Origin: Hirundichthys speculiger
Taxonomy: Eukaryota; Chordata; Actinopteri; Beloniformes; Exocoetidae
DNA length: 64,000 bases
NCBI GenBank assembly: GCA_018398805.1
Contig: JAGFBZ010002145.1
Coordinates: forward strand, 186,001 to 250,000
Reading direction: 5' to 3'
The notes under the pieces are model-generated. The model was not told where the DNA came from. It did no database searches and saw only the letters and a list, made by a program, of their open reading frames with translations. This document shows, in pieces, positions 44,004 to 56,059 of this stretch; the stretch's first letter is position 1; the number at the start of each line of letters is the position of its first letter. The position numbers were made by a program, and so were the translations under genes.

Positions 44004-45370
44004 GTCTAGAAGCAAAGATCAATCAAAGAATTTAATACAATCATGAATACAAAGAATTATTATGCCATGCAGAATATTTCAATCGGCCGATGGTACACTT
44101 GTTCACAACATCACCGAGATGCTGCCATGGACAAATGCACGCTGCAAGTCCGTTTGTGTCTGTCTTTAAAGATCCAGAGGAAGGCGGATCCTTAGTTCCT
44201 CTGAGTTTAATGGTCCTTTGTCTACGGAAATCCAGATGGTCCAGTCTCACAGTCCAGACTAATATGGTTATGTTTACTCCAGGAAATGGGGGTGTAACTA
44301 AATTTATTACCATGCCATCGCATACTTCCTTGGGAGACAGCAGGTCAGGAGGTCTTAGGCCATAAAGCAACAACGATGAGAACTTTACCATAATAAAAAC
44401 AGCTAGCCTACAGGCTGTAAAGTTTTAGCTTTAACAGTTTAAAGTTCTAACTGAAAATAATTCTAAATCCTAACAGTTCAAACCCCTTTGTTCAAGATGA
44501 TGGCGTCATTCGTCCATGTTCCATCAGATCTGCTCCATGTGTTCACTGTCCTGCTGTTCTCTAGCTGGTTACTGCAGTGCGGCTCCATCTAGTGGCTCAG
44601 ATGTGTAACGACAACAGAAAGTCTGTTCCTTGATTATAAAACAAAGCCATTTCTGGGTCACTTAAACCAGACAATAAAATATTAAAAACAAATTCAGTCC
44701 TGTGGCCTGTTTGCTAAAATTGAAATATGAAAAAAACAGGAATTTTATTTGTGTTAGATTAAAAAAACGAAAAAAAAATAAAGTCACATTTTAATTTTTT
44801 ACATTTTTGATTGACAATCAAAAAATGGGAAAAAAAACAAATGATACACATAATTACGGATTGGTAAAGTTACAGAACTTTAACATGAACATTTTCATTT
44901 TAAAGTTCTCCAGACGGAGGATTCAACAGAAACAAGGTTATTTGTAACAACTGACAAGTTGAACTCCCCGTAAAGAAATTAATGTTTTAATGTTCTGATT
45001 GTGCTGAGACACAATCATTTTGTTGGATTTTGTTTGTAGACTTTTTTTTTTTCATAAAAAAAAACAGGATGACATTAATGCCCTGGCAGTGGCAATAAGC
45101 TTTATTTTATTTTACGTTTTTTAAGATGAGATTTACACTAAATATGTGTTACTGACAAGTGCTGATGTTAAAAGTGTTTGAACAACAAATGTTATGACAC
45201 TTTAGTTCATATGGCAGCAGAACATTTAAATAAAAGTGACCTTTACACTACTGTTGAATTCATTATTTGATTTTTTTTTGTATACAATGCAATTAATCGT
45301 GATTAATCAGGGAAATCACGCGATTAATCGCGATTAAAAATTGTAATTGTTGCCCAGCTCTAATAATTAC

Positions 45371-45469
45371 CGTTATCTGTTTACAGATGGAGCCAAAAAG
45401 AAGAATAAAAGAGAATCAGCCGGGGAAAACTAAGTACACCCTCACTGCTGACTCAGGATCTGACTGTGG
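45371..45469. other. Unique sequence before the minisatellite
   Basis: A short unique stretch with nothing recognisable lies between the hAT target duplication and the 22-bp array. Confidence 0.4.
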
Positions 45470-46765
45470 TCACCAGCTGTCCACGAACTGGTCACCAGCT
45501 GTCCACGGACTGGTCACCAGCTGTCAATGAACTGGTCACCAGCTGTCCACGAACTGGTCACCAGCTGTCCATGAACTGGTCACCAGCTGTCCACGAACTG
45601 GTCACCAGCTGTCCATGAACTGGTCACCAGCTGTCCACGAACTGGTCACCAGCTGTCCATGAACTGGTCACCAGCTGTCCACGAACTGTTCACCAGCTGT
45701 CCACGAACTGGTCACCAGCTGTTCACGAACTGGTCACCAGCTGTCCATGAACTGGTCACCAGCTGTCCACGAACTGGTCACCAGCTGTCCAGGAACTGGT
45801 CACCAGCTGTCCACGAACCGGTCACCAGCTGTCCACGAACTGGTCACCATCTGTCCACGAACTGTTCACCATCTGTCCATGAACTGGTCACCAGCTGTCC
45901 ACGAACTGTTCACCATCTGTCCATGAACTGGTCACCAGCTGTCCACGAACTGGTCACCAGCTGTCCACGAACTGTTCACCATCTGTCCATGAACTGGTCA
46001 CCAGCTGTCCACGAACTGGTCACCAGCTGTCCACGAACTGGTCACCAGCTGTCCATGAACTGGTCACCAGCTGTCCACGAACCGGTCACCAGCTGTCCAC
46101 GAACTGTTCACCAGCTGTCCATGAACTAACTGGTCACCAGCTGTCCACGAACTGGTCACCAGCTGTCCACGAACTGTTCACCAGCTGTCCACGAACTGGT
46201 TACCAGCTGTCCACGAACTGGTCACCAGCTGTCCACGAACTGGTCACCAGCTGTCCACGAACTGGTCACCAGCTGTCCACGAACTGGTCACCAGCTGTCC
46301 ATGAACTGATCACCAGCTGTCCATGAACTGGTCACCAGCTGTCCATGAACTGGTCACCAGCTGTCCATGAACTGTTCACCAGCTGTCCACGAACTGGTCA
46401 CCATTTGTCCAAGAACTGGTCACCAGCTGTCCATGAACTGTTCACCAGCTGTCCACGAACTGGTCACCAGCTGTCCACGAACTGGTAACCAGCTGTCCAT
46501 GAACTGGTCACCAGCTGTCCATGAACTGGTCACCATCTGTCCATGAACTGGTCACCAGCTGTCCACTCACTGGTCACCAGCTGTCCACGAACTGGTAACC
46601 AGCTGTCCATGAACTGGTCACCAGCTGTCCACGCACTGGTCACCAGCTGTCCACGAACTGGTCACCAGCTGTCCACGAACTGGTAACCAGCTGTCCACGA
46701 ACTAACTGGTCACCAGCTGGTCACCAGCTGTCCACAAACTGGTCACCAGCTGTTCATGAACTGGT
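45470..46765. repeat. 22-bp minisatellite (CTGGTCACCAGCTGTCCACGAA)
   Basis: About 57 units of 22 bp built on GGTCACCAGCTGTCCACG, with ATGAA and GTTCACC variants, run for 1.3 kb. Each unit contains the palindrome CAGCTG. The 156-residue plus-strand frame is a repeat product (22 residues per three units). Confidence 0.97.
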
Positions 46766-47654
46766 CATCTGCATCAGTTCGCTGGTCTGGAACCTTCAGG
46801 TGCTCGTACTACACTGCCAAGAGGGAAAGACATAAGCAGAGAAATAACCGTTCTGTCACAGAGCTCATGGACAGACGTCATCACTGAGGTATCCTGGATC
46901 CAGCTTCCTCTTCCCGCCGCCTCATTCACATTAGTCCTCCATGGTCCTTTTGTCCCCATTTTCCGCCTCGGCGGCTCCTCGCAAAACACAGGTTGTTGAC
47001 GCGTGCAGACGAACCCCCGGTGGACGCGAGGACGGGGACGTCTGGGAGAAGAAATGGAGCAGGAGACGGACAAAGGAACAAAACCAAAGACAGGAAGCAG
47101 CTGAGGTGGATCTTCTCTGAGCTACATGCAGGTCATCTACATTTCAAATCCTACATCCGAGGCTTTAGTTACCACCGATCACACGCTGCAGCTCTGCAGA
47201 CCTCCAACAGAAGGAGGTTATTGATCAGACTGGCATTGATCGTTGACGCAGTCCGACTGCGGTTGTCCTCATTAAAGCAGCAGCTGTGTCCCCTCAAACC
47301 ACAGACTTCTGATCAGCTCTGAGAGCAAGAACATCCTGCTTCTGTCAGTAGCGTCAGTTAAAACCAGTAAATGTGTTATTAATGAGCGCTGTGACGAACA
47401 GAAAACACCTGGAAGACCTCCTGGATGTTGTCGACACGTTTGGACCCAAACAGGTTTAATCCAGGCGGAGCAGACGAGCTCTTACATTATTCTACTGAAA
47501 TGGATTTAATGGCAACCAGCGGTCTGAGGTGTGACGGCGTGGACAGGAGAGACATGAGACATCAACGGAGAGACAAAGAGGAAGAAAAGGAGGACAGGGA
47601 CTGAAGGAAGAGGCTCCTTCTTGTTTCTCAGGTTACAGAAAGACTCGACACGCC
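46766..47654. other. No gene seen
   Basis: Unique mixed sequence. Frames of about 100 codons at 46774-47073 and 46993-47322 overlap on opposite strands and have no recognised motif. Confidence 0.35.
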
Positions 47655-47747
47655 AGGCCGACCTGGTCAGAACCGACCTGGTCAGAACCGACCTGGTCAG
47701 AACCAGCCTGGTCAGAACCGACCTGGTCAGAACCGACCTGGTCAGAC
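47655..47747. repeat. 15-bp minisatellite (GACCTGGTCAGAACC)
   Basis: About six units of CGACCTGGTCAGAAC, one with AGCCTGG, lie immediately before the 18-bp array. Confidence 0.93.
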
Positions 47748-47756
47748 CGTTTGTAC

Positions 47757-48298
47757 TGTGGGACCTGCAGCAGCTGTGACACCTGCAGCTGTGGCACCTG
47801 CAGCAGCTGTAGGACCTGCAGCAGCTGTGAGACCTGCAGCAGCTGTGGGACCTGCAGCAGCTGTGGGACCTGCAGCAGCTGTGGCACCTGCAGCAGCTGT
47901 GGGACCTGCAGCAGCTGTGAGACCTGCAGCAGCTGTGGGACCTGCAGCAGCTGTGGCACCTGCAGCAGCTGTGGCACCTGCAGCAGCTGTGGGACCTGCA
48001 GCAGCTGTGGCACCTGCAGCAGCTGTGGCACCTGCAGCAGCTGTGGGACCTGCAGCAGCTGTGGCACCTGCAGCAGCTGTGGGACCTGCAGCAGCTGTGA
48101 GACCTGCAGCAGCTGTGGGACCTGCAGCAGCTGTGGCACCTGCAGCAGCTGTGACACCTGCAGCAGCTGTGGCACCTGCAGCAGCTGTGGCACCTGCAGC
48201 AGCTGTGACACCTGCAGCAGCTGTGGCACCTGCAGCAGCTGTGGCACCTGCAGCAGCTGTGGCACTTGCAGCAGCTGTGGCACCTGCAGCTGTGCCTC
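47757..48298. repeat. 18-bp minisatellite (CTGCAGCAGCTGTGGGAC)
   Basis: About 30 units of GCAGCAGCTGTGGCACCT with GGGACCT, GAGACCT and GACACCT variants. The 18-bp period keeps frames open on both strands (Cys-Ser-Ser-Cys-Gly-Thr on plus, Leu-Leu-Gln-Val-Pro-Gln on minus). No start, splice or domain evidence supports a protein. Confidence 0.97.
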
Positions 48299-49320
48299 TG
48301 AAACTGTTATCATAAGCGTATCAGTCGTGTTTGCAGACTCTGCAGGAACAGAAGTAGCAGATATTCAGCCTCTACTCATATTTGGCGCATCATCTCTCTT
48401 TTTTTTGTCTTTAATGTTATATTTCACTCTTGTGAGTTTTCAGAGCACATCAGCGCTCCAAGCAGGTAAATAATCTGCAGCCATGTTAAACCTGTTTGGT
48501 TTGTCCTTCAGTTGAGAAGCTGCTTGATGAGCTCTGACCTCTGGGAGCACCGAGACCAAAACCTGAGAGCCGTTTGTTGTTTCAGAAATGTGGGACTTTT
48601 TTTTTTGTCTTTACTGCTTGTTATTGCTGCTGCTGATGTTGTAAGTTTACAGGTGAAGAAACCAAACAAGCGTTGCCTGGTAACAGCAGGTCTGTCTTCC
48701 TGCAAGAAGAGACAAAAAGACAAAAACATTAGACGACCCTGTTGGATACTCAGGTTTCCCAGTCTCTCATAAACCAGGCTGTAAAAACGTCAAATGAAAT
48801 ATTGTCAGGGAAAATAAAATAAAATGAAGTAACATAAAATAAAGTATAATAAAGTCAATAAAGCTACAGTACCACTTGTTTTAATGATGGTGTTTTATCT
48901 CTACGAGCAAAAATCAGATTTTTTTTATCAGAATGTTTTTTTAAGCAAAAACAAAACAAATAAATGTTAGATTTTATCCAGTGTCAACTGTCTAAGATTG
49001 TGAGGTTTTATGGTAAAACAGTCTTTTTTCACATAAAGCTACATTTTGCAATAAAACTGTAATTTTTTTATCAAAATAATGACTTTTTATCTAAATATTG
49101 CAAACTTTTCACAACATTTTGTTGTAAAATGTTTTTTAAATTTTGTATTTCTACTTTTTGTTGTAGGAGCCCAACTTTTGTAAAATCTTATTTTTGTTGT
49201 AAAGAATTATTAAAAGTTAAAAGGACTTTTTGTCCAAAAATAATAACTTTTGCAAAATCACAACTTTTTTTGTTTAACAACTTTATATCCAAACATGCAT
49301 TTAGTAAACAGGACTAAATG
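48299..49320. other. No gene seen; AT-rich
   Basis: AT-rich sequence with words such as TTTTGTAAAA and TTGTAAAATT. Similar AT-rich word use recurs at 59900-60520. Confidence 0.4.
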
Positions 49321-49690
49321 GGTATGGATGGATTGATGGATGGATGGATGGATGAATGGGTGGATGGATGGATAAGTAATGGATGAAGGGATGAGTAATG
49401 GATGGATGAATAATGATGGATGGATAGATGGATGAGTAATGGATGGATGGATGGATGGATGGATGGATGGATGGATGGATGGATGGATGGATGGATGGAT
49501 GGATGGATGGATGGATGGATGGATGGATGGATGGATGGGTAATGATGGATGGATAGATGGATGAGTAATGGATGGATTGATGGATGGATGGATAGATGAG
49601 TGATGGATGGATGGATGGATGAGTAATGATGGATGGATGGATGGATGGATGGATGGATGGATGAGTAATGGATTGATGGATGGATGTCCA
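49321..49690. repeat. (GGAT)n microsatellite
   Basis: Nearly pure GGAT with GAGTAATGGATG interruptions, the second large GGAT array after 4343-5012. Confidence 0.97.
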
Positions 49691-49784
49691 AACATCATGA
49701 TTTTAGTATAATTGCAGCTTCATTTCCTGAATCAAGTTTTTGATGTAAAACTACAGATTTATATTTTCACAAGTTTTGGACATA

Positions 49785-51262
49785 CCACCACCTGTCCAGG
49801 ATGTTCCAGCACCTGTCAGGATGTTCCACCACCTGTCAGGACGTTCCAGCACCTGTCCGAGAAGTTCCACCACCTGTCCAAGACATTCCACCACCTGTCG
49901 GGACATTCCACCACCTTTCTGAGACGTACCACCACCTGTCCGGAAAGTTACATCACCTGTCCGGGACATTCCACCACCTGTCTAGGACATTCCACCACCT
50001 GTCTGGATGTTCCACCACCTGTCTAGGACATTCCACCACCTGTCCGTGACGTACCACCACCTGTCCGGGACGTACCACCACCTGTCCGGGACGTACCACC
50101 ACCTGTCGGGACGTACCACCACCTGTCGGGACGTTCCACCACCTGTCCGGGACGTTCCACCACCTGTCCGGGACGTACCACCACCTGTCGGGACGTTCCA
50201 CCACCTGTCGGGACGTTCCACCACCTGTCGGGACGTACCACCACCTGTCGGGACGTACCACCACCTGTCGGGACGTTCTACCACCTGTCTAGGACATTCC
50301 ACCACCTGTCCGGGATGTACCACCACCTGTCGGGACGTACCACCACCTGTACGGGACGTACCACCACCTGTATGGGATGTTCCAGCACCTGTCCGAGACG
50401 TTTCACCACCTGTACGGGACGTACCACCACCTGTCCAAGACATTCCACCACCTGTCAGGACGTTCCAGCACCTGTCCGAGATGTTCCACCACCTGTCCAA
50501 GACATTCCACCACCTGTCGGGACATTCCACCACCTGTCCGGGAAGTTACATCACCTGTCCGGGACGTTCCACCACCTGTCTAGGACATTCCACCACCTGT
50601 CCGGGATGTTCCACCACCTGTCCGGGACGTACCACCACCTGTCCGGGACGTACCACCACCTGTCGGGACGTACCACCAGGGGCGCCGCTAGGGATTTTGG
50701 GCCCCATGAAAAGAATCTTTACCGTGCCCCCCAACACAGCGGCGAAATTTGTTGATGCTATTTTTGATCATCATTAGGGGCCTCTCTGGGCCCCCCTCAA
50801 TCATGGGCCCCTATAATCGGTATCCTTTACCCCCCCTTTTCGGCGCCCCAGCGTACCACCACCTGTCGGGACGTTCCACCACCTGTCCGGGACGTACCAC
50901 CACCTGTCCGGGACACACCACCACCTGTCGGGACGTTCCACCACCTGTCAAGACGTACCACCACCTGTCGGGACGTACCACCACCTGTCGGGACGTTCCA
51001 CCACCTGTCTAGGACATTCCACCACCTGTCCGGGACGTACCACCACCTGTCGGGACGTTCCACCACCTGTCCGGGACGTACCACCACCTGTCGGGACGTA
51101 CCACCACCTGTCCGGGACGTCCACCACCTGTCCGGGACGTACCACCACCTGTCCGGGACGTTCCACCACCTGTACGGGACGTACCACCACCTGTCCGGGA
51201 CGTTCCACCACCTGTACGGGTCGTTCCACCACCTGTACGGGACGTTCCACCACCTGTCTCCT
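49785..51262. repeat. 20/21-bp minisatellite (CCACCACCTGTCCGGGACGTA)
   Basis: About 65 units, 20 bp (CACCTGTCGGGACG core) or 21 bp (CACCTGTCCGGGACG core), with GTTCCACC and GTACCACC junctions. Every unit contains CACCTG. A MITE interrupts it at 50677-50851. Open frames in all registers are repeat products. Confidence 0.97.
50677..50851. mobile_element. hAT MITE inserted in the minisatellite
   Basis: The 175-bp insert begins CAGGGGCGCCGC and ends CGGCGCCCCAG, flanked by CGTACCAC at 50669-50676 and 50852-50859. Removing the insert and one flank restores a perfect repeat unit, so the insertion followed array growth. Confidence 0.85.
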
Positions 51263-52401
51263 GAAGAGAGCCGGGACAGACTCCAGCAGGTCAGCCCGTC
51301 CCACGGAGCATCCCGCTGCAGCTGTGGAACAACTGGTCTCCTGCAGAAAGATCTCCACCTGGTCTCTAGACCTTCCAGAAAACGTCTGGAACGTCTGGAA
51401 TGTTCCAGGAGGTGTGGGAGACATTCAGCAGTCAGAGAAGGTTCTGTTCATCAACAGAAGGTGGTACGAGGGTCCACCTGAATACCAAACACCATCCAGG
51501 CACCTGGAGGGGGGGGGGGTCTCTTACTAACGTAAACCCCAACACCTGGACCTCATTCTGCAACCACGTGCAACACATTCGCCGAGGTCGGGTCTTCACG
51601 GTTCGAGGGTGAGCACGTTGAGACAAACCAGGGCAGCTGAAGAATAAATGCATTTATTGAGAGACTGTAGCAGAGAGAATGAAGACGGAGACGGTCCGCT
51701 GGTAAAATATTCATGTCCAGGCAGCAGGCCATGCCTGGAGCGAGCTCTGCGTTCAATGATTTATTTATCTGCATGCCGGTCCCACAGGACGCCTGGGTTT
51801 GTGTTCGTCTTCATGTTTCAGGATCATCGCAGCCAATAGCAGCGCAGATATGAGACAGAAAAACTGCTTCTGGGTGAACATGTGTTCGCAGGAGAGCGAA
51901 GCTTTTCCTGCATGTGTGACGGCGGCGCTCTGGAGGATCCAGTCATGAGCAGACGTTTGGATCCAGCCTTTAAAAATCTGTAATAAATGATAATCATCTG
52001 ATTACATCAAACCCCCCCTGGCTGACTCCCCCTCACTGCTCCTGGTGCTAGCACGCTAACAACCGCTTTACGCTTCAAAACAACTTTACAGTCACGGAAA
52101 AAAAAGGTGATCTGTATCTGGACAGATCAGCATCAATAACATTCATCAATAAAAATATCAGTTTTAATTCCACTTGATGGGATATCTGTCAGCACAAACC
52201 AGCCGAGTCAGTTTTAATGAGCTAAAAAATTAAAAAAAAAAGACAAAAGTTCCTTTGTGCTACTTTAAATTTGGGGGTTAGTGCATGATTGTAACAAATC
52301 TGTGTTATATTACTTTTGTCTTGAGATCCATGTCAGCTCAGAAAACAGCTGCAGGCCTCAGCACACGTATGAACCTCGTCTTCCCAGGGGAGGCGTCCAG
52401 A
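51263..52401. other. No gene seen
   Basis: Unique mixed sequence. Overlapping frames of 60-70 codons between 51320 and 51840 have no domain. Confidence 0.35.
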
Positions 52402-53547
52402 CCATAGACATATATAGATAGACGCCGCATCGAACGCTACTCCCTACTGGCGCTGACGAGATTTGGGGCCGCCATCTTGGACCGGTCACCCGCTCCGCTC
52501 AGTGTTATTTATCTCATAGGTTTATGAGAGGAGACAGCCTAATTGGCCAGATGAACACACTCATAAAATTCAATAATCTGTTTTGTGGAGACATGGTACA
52601 CCTTGTTTAAGATTTTTTTATCGATTTTTTAAAGGTTTTTAAAGATTTTTTAAAAACTGAACAAAGGAAGACTACAAAACCAAAAACCAAGGACACAAAA
52701 CCCCTCAGATCATGACAATATTAAGATTAATCAGACAATATAATGCACTATAGGCTACAGAGTGACATTGAAAAACATAGCAATAGCATATAGCAATATA
52801 ATTTTCTTCAATAGCAATTCTTGTGTCAGTTGTAATCTAAGTCAGTGTTATGGAATATGACTTATCAAGTCTCAGTTCATAGCCGGGTGAACAATAAACA
52901 TACCGTAGCATTGTTAACTGCCATTAGCTTAGCGTCGTTTCATTAACGTTACGGTAACAAAGGATCTTTGCTCCTTCTCAACTCTGGTAATATTCAATGA
53001 ACAAAATACAACCAATATTATAGTAACCCACTGAGCAATAGACGTCTCGTTCAAGTTCACACACGAAATTCGCCCGTCCATAATCGGTCTATATTAACGC
53101 AAATCTATACGGTACAATTTAATCCATTAATAATTAAATACAAAATAAAACAATAGTAAATTGTATAAATGGTGGCCAAATGCTGGATTAAAACATTTTT
53201 AACAGACATTGATCAATGTACAATGTAGTTTAGATTTAGAAACAGCTAGTCTAAAACTTTCATTTAGACCAGTGGTAGACCGATTTTAGCCCAGACGTCT
53301 AGGGACCGTTAGACGTTTATTAGACATTTATTAGACGTCTTTTAGACCGGAAAATATGTTACATCTTACTTGTGAAAAGTAATCCCCTGAGCCCTGCTTC
53401 TGATGGTTGGAGCAGGAATATCCCACACAATGTTCAGGCTTGTTCTGTCTATGGTTATAATCCCAGAGAATGACCGGTCCAAGATGGCGGCCGCATTTCT
53501 CCTTCCAAACAGCCAAATGCGGCGTCTATCTCTATATATGTCTATGG
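52402..53547. mobile_element. DNA transposon remnant with long inverted ends
   Basis: The left end CCATAGACATATATAG and the right end CTATATATGTCTATGG are inverted copies, continuing through GACGCCGCAT and further in through GCCATCTTGGACCGGTC. The interior is AT-rich without a transposase. No target duplication was confirmed. Confidence 0.7.
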
Positions 53548-54252
53548 AGCAGACCAGGTCCAGGAGCGCCACCCTGCAGCTCCAGACCGCTGAGGGACCA
53601 GCGATGGCTGCTAGATCTTTATGAGGAACGTTCAAAGGTTCCAGCAGCTTGGACCACTGATGACCACATTTTTTTTTTTTTTTTTTTTTTTAGTAGTAGT
53701 TTATTTGGCAGGGACAATGCAGTGCACATTATTACAAACAGGACATGGCAAAGCCATGACAAAACTTGTAGATGTGGGTACATAAGAGGTTTGTAGCCAG
53801 ATGGCTAGTTTGCAACCCCAGACCCTGATCAGGTTACATAATGTAATAAAATGTCACTTTAAGCTAAAATATCACTTTAAACTTTCAGCCAGGAAAGAAA
53901 TCCACGTTTCCATGTATTTTCTACACGTGCTTCATCGTATTCAGGGTGGTGTTGCTCTGCTGGAGCCTCTCGCTGATTATCTTTGGGGGGGGGGGAGCGT
54001 TAACGTCAACAGTGAAACATTTAACAGAATTAACGAAGCCGTGTTGAAGATGAAGCAGCTTCAAGCTGCAGTTGCAGACGACAGCAGATGTGCAAAAGTC
54101 AAAACATATAAAAGTCAGTTGATCATCTCAGCGTTTACCTCCACCTGTCTATACAGGTGTCTCTGGGATGTCCACTAACATGCTGACCTGCAGTCTGACC
54201 CTCTGACCACCTCAGTGTTGCTGCCAACATCTGTTAATATAGTTATCTCATG
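53548..54252. repeat. Poly-T and dispersed repeat fragment
   Basis: A T run at 53671-53691 is followed by AGTTTATTTGGCAGGGACAATG, a wording found in a common fish dispersed repeat. The rest is unique sequence without a gene. Confidence 0.45.
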
Positions 54253-54254
54253 TA

Positions 54255-54515
54255 CACTCTCAGAAATAGGGGTACAGTACGAGTCCTTTTTTGTCCCCTG
54301 AGGTACAATCTACACAAATGTAGCCCCTAGGGTTAATTATTGGACCTTAAGGTACCTATATGTACCTTTTTGATGGTCCAAAAGGTATATATATGTACTC
54401 AAGTGGGTACAAAAGGTACAAAAGGGTACAAAACTGTACCTTCTGAGGGTACTGCCCCAGTGACAAGCCATTATACCTCTAAAGGTACAATTCTGTACCT
54501 TCTTTTCTGAGAGTG
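54255..54515. mobile_element. MITE with TA flanks, GGTAC-rich
   Basis: The ends CACTCTCAGAAA and TTTTCTGAGAGTG are inverted and both flanked by TA (54253-54254 and 54516-54517). The interior repeats AAGGTAC and GTACCTT words many times in both orientations. TA flanks suggest a Tc1/mariner-type mobiliser. Confidence 0.75.
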
Positions 54516-54599
54516 TACCAACACTGAACCAGTCAGAAAAGAAGAACATGGAATTATTAGTTCTCCAGTTAATGAATAGTTATTATTTATACATTTTGT

Positions 54600-54890
54600 C
54601 TAATATAGTATTGCCAGGATATATCTTCTCTCCTCTCTCTGTCCCCCTCCTCTTTTCATTCTTTATCCAGCTGGTCTTCATCAGGAAGGTCTCCCCTCAT
54701 GATCCAGGTCCTGATCAAGGTTTCTTCCACTTAAAGTGGAGTTTTTTTCCTGTTTGGCTTAAAGGATTTTTTTCTCCCTCTATGGCAGTTTTTTTTAAAT
54801 TGTCATTTTATTTGATTAGAATTTAATATTATAATTTTAGTAAAGGATATTTTCTTGGAGTCATGATCTGGGTCTCTGTAAAGCACCTAG
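54600..54890. repeat. Dispersed fish repeat tail
   Basis: GGTTTCTTCCACTTAAAGTGGAG, then a T-rich stretch and TCTGTAAAGCACCTAGAG, resembles a very common teleost repeat whose copies end with a GTAAAGCACCTTGAG-like word. The element family is not assigned. Confidence 0.5.
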
Positions 54891-54892
54891 AG

Positions 54893-55374
54893 CAGTAGTT
54901 CTCAAACCTTTAATGCTGCGTACCACCTGAGAAACTGTTCAGCTCTCTGAGTTCCACCATGATGACCAGTTTTAAAATATATTCCTTCTCAATTAGCTTT
55001 AAACCCACAGAGATGTTTATTCCTTATTGTGGTTATTTATTACCTGAATTGTTACTTTACTGAATCAGACATTTACAACTCTGTCCAACAATTCTCACAG
55101 ACTCATACTCTCATCCAGAGAAAATAAACACACTCAAAAGTTGTTACATCTGCACTGCAACTGAATATGCAACTATTTTTTATAAGACAATTTTAATTAT
55201 CTCAAGCTACACATTTCATTTGAAACGTTGTTTTTATAATGAATTGTATGTTTCTGATTTTTTTTTAAGTGAAAATGTGGAAAAAAAGTGGAAAGTCATG
55301 ACGTTCCCCCACGTACCACCAGAGAGCGCTCACGTACCACTGGTGGTACACGTACCACAGTTTGCGCACCACTG
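54893..55374. mobile_element. hAT-type MITE, older copy
   Basis: It begins CAGTAGTTCTCAAAC and ends GTTTGCGCACCACTG, typical hAT ends. The flanking 8-mers (ACCTAGAG and GCCCAGAG) match at six of eight positions, as expected for a decayed target duplication. Near both ends it has GTACCAC words. Confidence 0.65.
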
Positions 55375-56055
55375 GCCCAGAGACAACTCTTCCTGGTTCT
55401 CTGGAGCTTTTAGCTTCTCTGAGCCGCTTGTTTCACCTCGTTTTTTTTTTCAGCTTATAACTTTTCCAACATTTCCAAACTTCGGCGCTTCAGTTTCACG
55501 CAAAAATCCCCCGGAGTCGCCCCGTCGTCCTCTTTAATCTGTCTGTCTCTGGGCTCCTCGTCTTCTAAAGTGAGGACAGTGAGAACCCCCCCCCTCCACA
55601 ACGCTCCACCGGGGACACATTTAAGTGTTGCACTGTTAATTATGGATGAAGCGTCCCTTGTCTCCTCTCTCCTCCCTCCCTCTCTCTCTTTCATGCTGAG
55701 GGACGAGGAGACAAGGAAACCCCAGAGGAGACGTTGGACGTCTCAGCTCAGAGCAGAGACAACTTTCCACGCCTGACTGATGCTGGATGGTGGAAGCAGA
55801 CGGGCTGTTGGGTTTTCAGAACGTTAAATCTTCTGACGACTCAGCCACGAAACAGTCGATCGCTTCAGAGAATAATCCACACGTTGCATGATTGGTCTGA
55901 TCTATGAATTCATGACATCATCAGATGAATTCAGACTCTCATCTGTCTGGTTGTGGACAAACTGCAGGTTTGAATAAAACCTCACATGTGAGGCTTCAGA
56001 AACCGATGTTACCACGGTAACTGAGTGTGTGAACTTAGCCTGGTCGGGAGTGAAG
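55375..56055. other. No gene seen
   Basis: Unique mixed sequence. Overlapping frames of 60-80 codons lie on both strands at 55455-55776 with no domain. Confidence 0.35.
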
Positions 56056-56059
56056 ACAC

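Larger units (their letters stand above)
42369..45362. mobile_element. hAT element, 2994 bp, with 8-bp target duplication
   Basis: The ends are TAGGGCTGGGCAA and TTGCCCAGCTCTA, inverted with one mismatch. They are flanked by ATAATTAC at 42361-42368 and 45363-45370. Sub-terminal TTAATCGCGATTAA-type words lie at the right end. It contains a second hAT element (42652-44003). No transposase domain could be recognised in the remaining outer sequence. Confidence 0.92.

Noticed and set aside
49751..51087. Trp/Arg/Gly-rich and His/Leu-rich frames
   Set aside because: All are registers of the 20/21-bp minisatellite.
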